A stretch of DNA of 64,000 nucleotides from Trichinella spiralis (taxonomy: Eukaryota > Nematoda > Enoplea > Trichinellida > Trichinellidae): the NCBI GenBank assembly GCA_000181795.3, contig CM012954.1, positions 1,669,804-1,733,803 on the forward strand, written 5' to 3'. The notes under the pieces are model-generated. The model did not search any database, was not told where the DNA came from, and was given only the letters and a program-made list of their open reading frames with translations. Both the position numbers and the translations under genes were made by a program. Position 1 is the first letter of the stretch; each line of letters begins with the position of its first letter. Of the stretch, positions 1 through 10,463 are shown in pieces.

Positions 1-103
1 GATATGAATGTATTTTTTTTGACGAAGTGGTTCTTTATTAAATCGAAAGATTAATCGCAAATTTCTTCCGACGGACAAAGTTGAAGATGAATCAAAATAC
101 TAC

Positions 104-412
104 TCATCGGTATCCTTGAGATGAGCATGGAAAAAATGGGGGCAAAAAATAAATAGGAATCAATGTTGCCGCCCCACAAACAATGATAACAGGCGTTGCA
201 AAAAAAAAAAATAGAATCTCAGGAATTAATAAATTTTTACAGTCATAGCTGTTGATATTCGGGTGTGATGGTCGATCAAATGAGCAAGTTTTGGTGAGAA
301 ATAAATATAGGGAAGCTGTTTTGGACATTAGAAAGCACAGTGACACAACTTTTTTGTTCAATCCCGAAATGGACCGAGAATGAAGGAAAATCTCATTGCC
401 CACATCAAGCAA
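104..412 (-). CDS. Possible 3' terminal exon, small membrane protein
   Basis: This is an open frame of up to 102 codons ending in TGA at 104. Its last third is hydrophobic (FFATPVIIVCGAATLIPIYF), so it could be a single-pass membrane protein. On the minus strand an AATAAA signal follows about 70 nt after the stop (rc TTTATT near 33-38), which is where a real 3' end would have it. The upstream two thirds may be intron, because a T-rich tract precedes the hydrophobic block, but no clean CAG acceptor is present. I do not recognise a family. It may be a chance frame in AT-rich DNA. Confidence 0.2.
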   Translation of the reverse strand: MLDVGNEIFLHSRSISGLNKKVVSLCFLMSKTASLYLFLTKTCSFDRPSHPNINSYDCKNLLIPEILFFFFATPVIIVCGAATLIPIYFLPPFFPCSSQGYR

Positions 413-1580
413 ATATGGAACAAGAGTGCAAATTTTGATATGTTAACTCATTATAATGGCAAAAAAGTCTCCTATGCAAAATTTCAACAACCCTTGTTCC
501 ATTTCAAGGGAGTTCCAGTATTGCGGCTTTCCTGTGTATTAAGATACTAGGCACATAGCAACTTTAGAAGCCATTTATTCGACACGTACGCGTTTATTTG
601 CCGTAAAACTTTCCAGAACCTTCTAATTTATCAGAATTTAGCCATATATAACAAAAAAAGCGAAATTTGTGTCAAAAGCCTACTTTCGAAAATCGCAAAA
701 ACAGCAAAGGCTATAGCCTTGCTTTTTTGAAAGTCGAAAATTTTCATTTCTTCCAAAAATGATGTCAATTGATCAGAGAAATTTTCTGATTCACGATAAA
801 CCTTATCGCACGATTTATGAAAACGTATTTGTCGAGATATTGCTAAAAAAGTTGTACGACAATGCGATTGTAGTTGGAACCTCAGAGATAAAAGCGAAAC
901 CTGCGCCCTTGATAATACATCCTATAATTGTATTTCATTAGTATTTATACTGAAATTTCAACTGATATCCGCGAGCAAAAGTTGCTGATTGCAATATCAT
1001 TTGTGCCTGCCTTGCACTTTTGTAATACAGAAACCCCCTTAAATTTTAAAATTTGTATTTAATCAATTAAATTGATTAAATACGATAAAAGAATAAGAAT
1101 AATTCAAAATAAAACGTTTCATTTGCAGTTTTCATGCAATCTTGCATTATTTCCCCCTATAAATGACACATCTGTTAGCAGGAAATTTTGTCAAATATCT
1201 TATTAAATAATTTATTGTTTGTTATTGATAGTTTTTATTATTGATAATTGTACAATATTGTTTCTATATATGAATAAATCATTCAATAATACATTGCAGT
1301 TCCCTACAGGCACGCCTTCTGTTCTACTTAGCTTATATGCAAATATCATGAAGGATTAGAATAAATGCCACGCATAGGTGAATTAGTTTGTCATAAATTG
1401 TTATTTTATTTTATTTTCCCCATATGTAATCAATCATTTTAACAAAAAACAACATTAAAAGTTCATTTGCATAAGCGTCATTGGATTATAATGAGCTGAG
1501 CGAAAACTGAATCAAACAGCCATGTTCTTAGTATCGTTGGGATGCTCAATGAATAATTAAGATCATGAACAGAATAGAAA

Positions 1581-1932
1581 TCAATGAAATGATTGTTTTT
1601 TCATGAAATCATACATATCCAAGTCGTACGATAGACACTCAGGTATTAATAATTGTTGACAACTACATCTTGAGAAATTCCATTCTACTGTTCGAATAAA
1701 TGAAATAACGTAATGGAAATCTTTTTTTGAATATTTAGGCATTACATATCTACTTCTTCTGTAATATCTCACCGGTTTTTGCCGTCTTTCCAGATTGAAG
1801 TTGACATTCTTCACTTTTTGATTAGTGCATGACACTTCTTGCAGGATTCGACACCGTTTCGAGTTTGTATGGAGAACGTTTAGGTGATTTACGAAAAATT
1901 TACCATCACAAATAACAGTTAGCAATGGGACT
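1581..1932 (-). CDS. Unrecognised Cys-containing ORF, possible 3' exon
   Basis: This is an open frame of about 114 codons that would begin at a plausible acceptor (TTTCTCCATAG, near 1933) and ends in TGA at 1581. The product is basic and has a CRILQEVSC pair, a run of Arg/Tyr/Lys residues and a late CxC motif (SRCSC). That layout is loosely reminiscent of small cystine-knot signalling proteins, but I cannot place it in a family. An AATAAA occurs about 170 nt past the stop on the same strand. No start codon is near the 5' end, so earlier exons would be needed and none was found with confidence. It could be spurious. Confidence 0.2.
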
Positions 1933-3508
1933 ATGGAGAAACATGACTGTCACACACTGCGTGCAGTAATTCTTTGACCTGAGTTTTATATGTTAATATT
2001 CTGACCTCTGTTAGAATGGAATGTCGTACTGAATGTGGCGTTCGGTAGGGTTCAGTGTCGTTCTTCTTCCCTCTCCGGATCTTCTTTCTTCGAATATGCT
2101 GGTATTTATAGCTGACAAATTTATTTTTGATTATTATTCTTCGTTAATATAACGGCCCCTTCCGGCGTTTATTCTTGAAGAATAACGAAGTCTCACAACT
2201 TTTCCCATGTGTGTTGTCAGTGCTATTTATTCGAATTAGAATTTTTTACAAAAATGAAACAGTGTTGCTCTTTTCGAAAACTTAAACTGCAACGAATGAT
2301 TGCCCATGATTTTATACACGCCATTCGTCGTCTAGCGCCACTAAGTGGGTGAGCAGCGTTGAAGCAGCCCAGCTCGCTTATCGTGTAGCGTTGAAGGGTA
2401 ACGATAAACGGTCTCGGACAAGAAAATAAGCACACGCAAAGTAAAACTTGTAGCAATTGATGCGGTAGCCTTAACGTTTTGTGTACTATCAGAGGCACAT
2501 TGGAGTACTGTCCTCTGCATAAATGAATACCACAAGCAGTGAACAGTTGCAATTTATCTTATGACCTGCGCCTCCTATATCTAAGATTATGACTCATCCA
2601 TTTACTTTATGGCTGTATCTGTATGATCACTATTCTACGATCATTGTTGAGTGCCATGAGTGAACGGCGCAAAAGAGCAAACTAAATTATGGCATTTTAA
2701 CTATGCTACCGACGATTACCGACTTACCGATTATTCGATGCTGCGTTTTGGATGAAACGATACTCTGAAAAATTCAGAACACATATGCCAACTTATCAAC
2801 AGTGTAAATCTAACGGAAGATTCAACTGCCACGTTGTGTTGTATGTCGTGTCGCTGTGTTCGACAGCCAGTGGCTCACTTATGTTATGCAGTGTGTTAAA
2901 TGATGAGCGACACGTCGGGGTATTTTTATGTTGAATGTTAAAACGAACCGAAGATTATTAAAGCCTTGAAAGAATTTCACAAATGATTTTTTCTTAGAAA
3001 TGTAAAAATGAACAGCATTTGCTTAAATGACGTTGGTAAGAATAAGACTGCATTTTATCAGATTGACCTTACGACAGCTTAGCAATACTCGTGTAAAACG
3101 GAATATAATGCTGTGGAAAGATGAAATGAATTTTAAAATCACTGAGAACCTCCTCCACCAATGCAATGAAAGATTTGAAAAATTTATTTACCAAATAAGT
3201 CTAAAAATTTATAATAAATTGTGATTCATAATAATCAACAGAAGCAGCAATGCACAATGTTGCAGAGTGCAGTAAACAGTGAAGAACCACACCTTGACCT
3301 ATTTATCATTACGACGTTCTTGAAAAGTAAACACGTTTTCCATTACTTCTATGATAATTTGATTGCTTGTAGCTATTCATCGCATTTTCACCCAGATTCT
3401 AACCAAATAAAGTAAAATTGTTTAAAGTACTTTTTGAAATAAGTGCTTTTTCTGCTTTGCACAAATTTCGATTTAACATAAACAGCTACTGAATGGGATA
3501 TTTAAAAT

Positions 3509-5542
3509 ATGGAAGTTAGACATCGTTGCGTACCTAGCACAGTGAGAGAAAATGCGCAGCATCCATCTTCGCAGACTTTAGAAAAAAAGTAAGTTTACTT
3601 TTGTGTGTATGTAAAGCAATTAAATGAAAACAGCAATCTTTTACAATCTTCTTACTGAACCTTCCAACAGTTTCAGCAGAAATATAACTTACTCTATAAT
3701 TACACTAATTCTAGACCACAACTGAACGAATTTCCAAAAGGAACTTTCACTTCAGTACGTTGGATTATTGCTGCATTATCAATTTTGCTTTTCATTATTG
3801 TATTCACTCCCAGCGTCATTGAACCAGAAGCATACAGGTAGAAAATTATTTACAATTAATTTTTCATAATTATTTCCAATATTCTGAATTATAGCTTACC
3901 TCCACCACCAAACATAAATAAAGGTATCTTAAAGAAAAACAACATCCTTTCTAAAAGTCGAAGTTTTCTTGAGAATGAACTGCTCGCGGCTGAATCAATT
4001 GTTTTGCAAGGAAGTAGACTGCTTTTAAAAATTTACGTTGAACCACTCTTGACAATTAACATTGCAGATTATCTGTACACTGGAACAGCCGATGGTCGAT
4101 TAACTGAAATCGTAGGAAATAAAATAAATGAAGTCATTCGATTGGGAAGAAAAACAAACTGCGGTAATAATTCTTTTCGAATTATGAATAACATATGCAA
4201 ACTGAAATAACACTACTTCAATGCTTATGCTCACTGAAAACGCCATGAAATATAAGAAAACATTTCCTTTCCAGGCATGGCTTTTGTAGATCCAAACTGT
4301 GGCAGACCACTTGGAATACGATACTTGGGAAATCGTCGACTTCTCGTTGTCGATACTTTTCTGGGAATTTTTGAAGTTGACTTCCGAAATAGTAAGCATG
4401 GCTGCATTTTTCAACATCTCTAACTCGGTAAACTCTACTGAACCTAAATAGCAAAATCTTCAATGGAAATGTTCTTCTTATTACAATCACCATTACTGCT
4501 ACTATGTTTGCATATTTTGTAAAACAGTATGCTTTCCTTTTGAAATCCTTTCGAAATTTATATATTAATCTCTACTATTTCACTCCATTTATATTTAGAA
4601 TATGTTGATTAGTTTGCTTGATTTCAGTTTCTATTCTTCAGAAAATTATACCCAGCTTATTAAAAGTGGAATGTATGTCGAAGGGGAACCACTGAAATTC
4701 ATAAACGATATCGATATTTTTGAAAACTACATTTTCTTCACCGACTCATCGACCAAATGGTCAATCATCGACTACAAATTTATCATAATTGAAGCAAAGA
4801 AAAATGGACGGTCTGCAAAAATATTGTCATAATGTTCGACTGTATGCAATTAACAGTGTATGCACATTTTAGATTACTAGTTCTCGATCGAAACACTGGA
4901 AAAATCGATGTGATATTAAGAAATTTGTTTTTTCCCAATGGAGTGCAAGTAGCAAAAAATGGCAAAGAACTTTTCATAGCTGAAACTGGTTTAGCTCGTA
5001 TTTTAAAGTAATTTGGAGTACAACTGATGAAAGCTAGTAAAAAAAAGCACAAATCTATAATTTTAGAATAAACCTGAACAATTTCAAACATCAACAACAA
5101 TCTGATTTGCTGATTGACAATTTACCATGCCTTCCAGATAACATACGGCAATCTTCGTTGGGGGAATTATGGATCCCCTGTGCCGCTGTCCGAGATTCCA
5201 CCGCTTTTCTTGGACCGACTTATGATCTCATTGGCAAATATCCAAGCCTCAGAAAACTAACCACAAAAGTATGCTCAGTTTTCCATTATGCGACCGCATA
5301 ATGAAACACCAATTTTCTGTTTTTTCCAGCTACTTCCTCGCCAATGGATATACGCATTGATGGATTTTTTCGAAACACCTTATGGGCTCGTCATACTCGT
5401 AGACCGGCACGGTAAATACATGAAAAGTTTCCACGATCCTCACGGAACAGTAATCAGTGCAGTGTCACAAGCGACCGATAATGGAACTCATCTGTTCTTG
5501 GGAACTTTCAAACCTAAACATTTAGCCTATCTTAAATTGTAA
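3509..5542 (+). CDS. APMAP: APMAP / strictosidine synthase-like protein
   Basis: The CDS joins 3509-3588, 3715-3837, 3895-4013, 4068-4163, 4275-4391, 4642-4810, 4873-5007, 5067-5268 and 5330-5542. It gives 417 aa, against 416 in human adipocyte plasma membrane-associated protein. A short cytoplasmic N-terminus precedes one signal-anchor helix (about residues 43-57), followed by a six-bladed beta-propeller of the strictosidine synthase-like type. Diagnostic stretches are TGTADGR (112-118), CGRPLGIR (148-155), FTDSSTKW, FFPNGVQV (254-261), LPDNIR (302-307) and FHDPHG near the C-terminus. The intron at 4014-4067 can be read through, but removing it restores the family spacing (ESIVLQGNYLYTGTADGR). 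One donor, GTCTGC at 4811, is weak but is the only choice keeping the frame. Animal homologues are type II glycoproteins with reported arylesterase activity; the exact substrate is unknown. Confidence 0.93.
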
Positions 5543-5759
5543 AATGTAATTAATCCATTCTCAATTGAATGATTTGTTCATTTGTTAACCGGTCTTTCAT
5601 CTAAATATTATTATAAGCATTAGCAACTGAGTAAATTTCCATGTCTTCATATGCACATCCTGAAAATGTAATTCCACACAAAAATAGCATTCTATTCTAT
5701 TACATATTTATACTCGATAATAGCAATACTGCAATTCAGATTACATTTGTATATTTTTC

Positions 5760-5765
5760 AATAAA
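5760..5765 (+). terminator. Poly(A) signal AATAAA of APMAP-like gene
   Basis: This is a canonical AATAAA 218 nt after the APMAP-like stop codon. It lies only 5 nt before the (antisense) stop codon of the neighbouring SLC51A-like gene, so cleavage 10-25 nt downstream would make the two mRNAs overlap tail to tail. Confidence 0.5.
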
Positions 5766-5769
5766 TATC

Positions 5770-7652
5770 TTAAGTGTGACTCAGTAGTTCTGGCTTCAAA
5801 TGCACTGTTTCGTTTCTTTCGACATGTTGATCAGCCCTTGATATGTAAAATTTGTCGAACATGCAATTTCCTTGCGGTCGGAAAAACCACATAGCTAGTG
5901 AAAATAGCAATAAGCACTCGGTAACTACGACCATATGATGCCACACTGAATAAAATGATGTTCAATTAAAGAAAAGCACATCAGAAGCAGAAATAACAAA
6001 TGCTTACGACTAGTTTTTGCATAATTAGGCAGCAGCATTTCATCACATGAGACCAGACTGCTGCAGGCCAAAAAAATTGGAGCCTGTAAATTGAAAATCA
6101 AAATAATGAACTGTATAATAGACATCAAGATGTAGATCTTGTATTTTTTCAACGGTTCCTTCGTTGTCATGTGAAAAACATTCACTCCATAGAGAGCGAT
6201 TAAAGATGATAAAACAACCAAAGTAGTAATGAAAGGTTTAAACGGCATTTCCTGTAAAACAACAAAAAAAATACACAGTGATACACGCAATGTGAACTTC
6301 ATACAATGACATACAGTATCAAAAGATCCCCATCGATCTACCCAAAACACACCGATGAAAAAAAACAGAATTGGACGGAAAATTGCATTCTGATACACAA
6401 AAAAACGCATAATTCTTATATTTTTCCTAAAAACAAAAAATATTTATGGAATTTGCTAAAAGCTAAATATTGAATTGAAGTGAATTCAGCTACACTGTAG
6501 GACTCAGTTTTGGAAGGCATACGAAGCAACAGCAACATGGACCTGTATTCAGCTTCAATTGGAAAACTGAATGCTCATCGCTCATAGACTGCATCCCTCC
6601 ACAACAATCTATTACCAAATCAACGAAGCCAAAAAGGCATCGTGAAATATATCTAAAAATTTCCAAAACAGCTGTACTGTAAATATGAAATTTTCAACAT
6701 AAAAATAATTTCAAAAGTCTAGTTCAAGTTCTTTTTAAAAAATAATTTTGCATTGTGCATTATTTGCATTGAAATGTGCATAAAACTTACAATACGATAA
6801 TCATATCAGACAAAGGCATCGCGCGAGGAACAATCATGCCAATACAACTGGCACCAGATGCTAACTAAAATCAGCAACACATAAATAAATAAATTTGAAA
6901 GTTTAACTGAAAGAAAACTTTCAACAAACTTACAACGCATCAAAATGAGATTATCACTCATTTCAACAGTTAAAAAATATGTAGAATATAAATAACAAAA
7001 ATAAATAAATAAATAAATGTCTTTTTCATTTACTGGAAAAATTCCTGCAAGCCATGCAAGTTTGGATGAACGTGCACTTGATGAAACATAAGTACAAAAG
7101 AAATGGCAGCAGATCACAAATAAAATAAATGTGATCAACGTTTCCACACAACAAAAAACGATTAGCGACAATGTCACATTGTCGATACCTAAAATACAAT
7201 CACAATAAGCAAAAAAAGTGAACAAAACATTAAAAAACATGTATTTATAAAGTAATAACTGCAATAAAAAGTAAAAAATTAACTTTTACAATAAACATGA
7301 ATAAAATAAAGCATCAAAAAAAACTTACGTGACATGTAGTCGTAAAACGTAGGAGTGATAAGCTTTGAGCAAGATACATTTGCAGTAACATTGATATTCA
7401 CATGTTCAACCATTTCAGTCTGGTTCATGGGTCTTTCGAGAGAAAGATGAAACGAGAATGAAGAATTCCACAAAATCACTTCAACTCTACAAAATTACAA
7501 TATATTAATAATATTCAATTTTAAATTTGCAAAATTGCCAAGGAAAATCGAATGAGATTTCATTATAAAAAAGCCTAGCTTTCGTACAACTGGCAAATAG
7601 GCTTTTAACGCATAAATTTAAAAAAAAGAACGTTAAAACAGGCTTACCTCAT
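5770..7652 (-). CDS. SLC51A: Organic solute transporter alpha subunit (OSTalpha)
   Basis: The CDS is complement(join(5770-5945, 6008-6251, 6315-6426, 6494-6676, 6791-6864, 7034-7188, 7329-7486, 7648-7652)), 368 aa; human SLC51A is 340. It is a multi-pass membrane protein (about seven helices) of the OSTalpha/TMEM184 family, which carries bile acids, steroids and related organic solutes, usually with a beta subunit not seen here. Key evidence is the block LNTGPCCCCFVCLPK (173-187), matching the TGPCCCC cysteine cluster typical of OSTalpha. A helix pair also reads like the family (WLAGIFPLASGASCIGMIVP), and a late helix precedes a hydrophilic tail. The start is inferred. A 5-nt initiating exon (ATGAG) splices in frame to 7486; if it is not used, translation would begin at the Met at 7428. 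N-glycosylation sites lie in the N-terminal region (NQT, NVT). Confidence 0.88.
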
Positions 7653-10463
7653 TTTTACTCAGATTTCATCGTAACTGAAACTCTCCGATATGTGAAAGTC
7701 GTTAAAATTGTTATTTGAGAAACACTTGTCATGTTGAGATCAATATTACAGAGCAGTGAGTGTGACTTTAGTGACAAGCCAATTTATGCAAGTTTAAAAA
7801 TCACCATAAATAAATAAAAATTGATCTGCTACCCAGAGTTAATCATGCTAGCAATGCTGAGCTTTGAAAAACAACAGCCGATTTCCACACGACTAAAATA
7901 ATAATTTCATTGAATACAAATTGACCGCTAGCCTATTTTATACTTATTATTATTATTAAACATCTCTCGATTTGCCCAGCTTAATCGTCCATAAATTGCA
8001 AAATCTGAAATGCCCAAATCTCCGCCAGAAGCATTCTATCTCAGCTTGCTAAATCAATCAGGCCAACCGTAGAACAAACAAGCAAATAAATAAACGGGTG
8101 GGGAGACTGCTTGCTGCCCTTTGATATTTTCTATTTGCTAACAGTTACAACGTCAGTTAGTCACATGGGTGAATTTTCCACCATCTGCTTTATTTTGTTC
8201 AACAAAACAAATTTTCTCCTCTCTTTTGTAAATTAAAACTGATTCTGTTTAAAATTATTTAAAACTGCCGTGAATTCGAAAGCAAGATAAGCAGAATAAA
8301 CATGTTCATTGAAAACAAGATTCCAATCTAATGCATTCATTCATCAAAAAAACGAAGCATTTTTGAAAAAAACATGCTATTCAATAAAAATACTCATGCT
8401 AAAATAATTACTCTTTTATATTTTACATGAAATTTCTTTTCAAAATGAAATCTCTTAAAAAACTGATTCACTCGTGATGAATATGATGAAACAATCAAAT
8501 GATAATCAGTTAATAAATTTGCATATCGAATGCAAATCAATCGTCGATTAACGGTCAATTAATTACACAATTTGCCAATGCAAGTCAACAATTGTTAAGC
8601 CTTCTATTTCAAAATGCTTTTAAAAATGTAAATATGAGAAATGCATCAATACTAATCATCAATTTATTGGATATGATGTTAGAAAGATGAAAACAACAAA
8701 GTAATTAAGTTAATTATAAAGAGACATGCCATTTTCTGACAACATGCATTTTTATTCAATTAATCATTAAACTCATAATAAAGGAAAGCATATAATATGT
8801 CTATATATATATATATAATTACTTACAGTTCTATAAGAGACTCTACCCAGTTAGAGCTAAAAAACTTTATACGGAACAACAGCAATCACCGCAACAGTCT
8901 GCGCAACGCTTTCCCAAAATTTGCTTTGGATGTTTTCGAAAATATGACAGCTCGACGTCACATTGTCGTCAAGTTAAACCTTCATTTTTATGTTATGCGA
9001 AAGCAAATACGCAATGCAACATTTGCTCCATGTAAGACACTGCAAGAGTGGCAACAACGCTGACACTTTTTCATGCGTTTGACTGGGCTAAAATTTGCTT
9101 CCATTCATTTTGCATTAACAATAGTCACCGAAACTGGTCCGAGTACGCCCTGCTTTTGGCTGGCCAATTTAAATAAATGAACTCGTCATACTGGTAAAAT
9201 CTTCCACTTGAAAATACCATACATACATACCAGTTGGTATTGAGTGACTCAAAACTACTGCCCACATATGCAAATGTAAAACAAGAAACATGATGATAAT
9301 TTATTTCAAAAAATCATAACTGGCTAAGTATAGATTCATCACAGTAACATAATTTACCCTCTCTCGTTCCAGAAACCAAATAGATTATGAAAATTTTAAC
9401 TTTTTGCTACAGTATGCAACTGAAATAGAAATAATCAGGCGAAACAAATTGCCCATCACAATTTAGCAGTGCATTTTTCATTTTAGGAAATTGCTTTGTA
9501 TAACTGCACTTTAAACAATTCATATTTTCAATTTTTTGCTAATACTTTTTTATATCTGAATTCAGTTTAAAGCATTGAATGGAAGTTCATTTGTAATTAC
9601 TTTCCGTTACTTGTAAAGCCAATTCTTCTAAGAAATACAAATAATCGTTTAAATTACATTTTAAAATATCTTGGGAATATTAAAATTCGAGCTCTTCTGT
9701 ATCAGTTTATTCTCTAATGAACTATAAAAATGTTTTAAAAAAATTTTTTTGATCAAATGAAGATTATTTTAAAATAACACTAATTTCTGACGTCGATTTT
9801 CAAATCTTGAGAAGAAATAACTGCTCGAATGAATTTTTTCAGAAATTATTTCTAAAAATATAATTGCGGCTGACAAAAAATCTAAATTCCGCTTCTTATT
9901 CTACGCTTATATTATCGAGTAACTTGATATCACTCTCAAACTTATTTACCACACATACATACATATATATATATATGTACATGAAATAGATAGTTCTAAA
10001 TAAAAAAGTGCATTTATAAAATAAAACTTTGCAAAAATTATCAAATATTAATAAAAAGAGTATATTCAAATAAAAACAGCAATCTTTTACGACCAAGTCT
10101 ACTTTTACTTTGCACTAGCTTCTTATGGTTCTAAATTTAATGTTTTCATTTTTAAAAATAGAATTTTTAGAAAATAGAATAATACGAATATAATTAATTA
10201 ATCTATTTTTTTACTTCAATGATGAGCCAATCATAAAATCTGCACGAAATTTTCTGAACAGAAACTTGATAGATCAGAAACATTAAATCACAAATGCTGT
10301 TTTACATAAATGTACTTGAAACAGTTCTCAGCATACAATCAAATTATCATAATTAACAAATTACTGCAACAATTTAAATTGGAAAATAATGTTTTTAGTG
10401 TTTTTCTAAATGTTGGAAAAGAGAAAGTTTTAACGGCAAAGACACGCAGCGAAAGCAGCAGTT
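7653..10463. other. Intergenic, no gene recognised
   Basis: About 2.8 kb separates the SLC51A-like gene from the 3' end of the BMP3-like gene. It should contain the SLC51A promoter (just above 7652) and the BMP3-like 3' UTR (just below 10464). Open frames at 8797-9063 and 9896-10096 are short, begin in TA repeats or low-complexity sequence and resemble nothing known. The frame at 10310-10618 on the plus strand is antisense to the last BMP3-like exon. Confidence 0.5.
8800..8818. repeat. (TA)n microsatellite
   Basis: This is a simple alternating TA run in the intergenic space. No other feature is attached to it. Confidence 0.8.

Larger units (their letters stand above)
1..3508. other. Intergenic, no certain gene
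   Basis: This AT-rich stretch at the window edge contains no exon chain I can tie to a known family. Two minus-strand open frames (104-412 and 1581-1932) are listed separately as weak candidates because each is followed by a poly(A)-like signal. Short open frames at 2223-2552 and 2752-3415 lack family resemblance and look random. Plus-strand transcription of the APMAP-like gene starts somewhere near its right end. Confidence 0.5.

Noticed and set aside
4014-4067. Reading the 54-nt segment as coding in the APMAP-like gene
   Set aside because: It is in frame and open, but it has GTAG...TTGCAG ends and its removal restores the exact family spacing before TGTADGR.
6936-6963. A possible extra mini-exon in the OSTalpha-like gene (GATAATCTCATTTTGATGCG, followed by GTAAGT)
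   Set aside because: The protein is continuous across the flanking exons at the family motif FPLASGASCIG, so inclusion would disrupt it.
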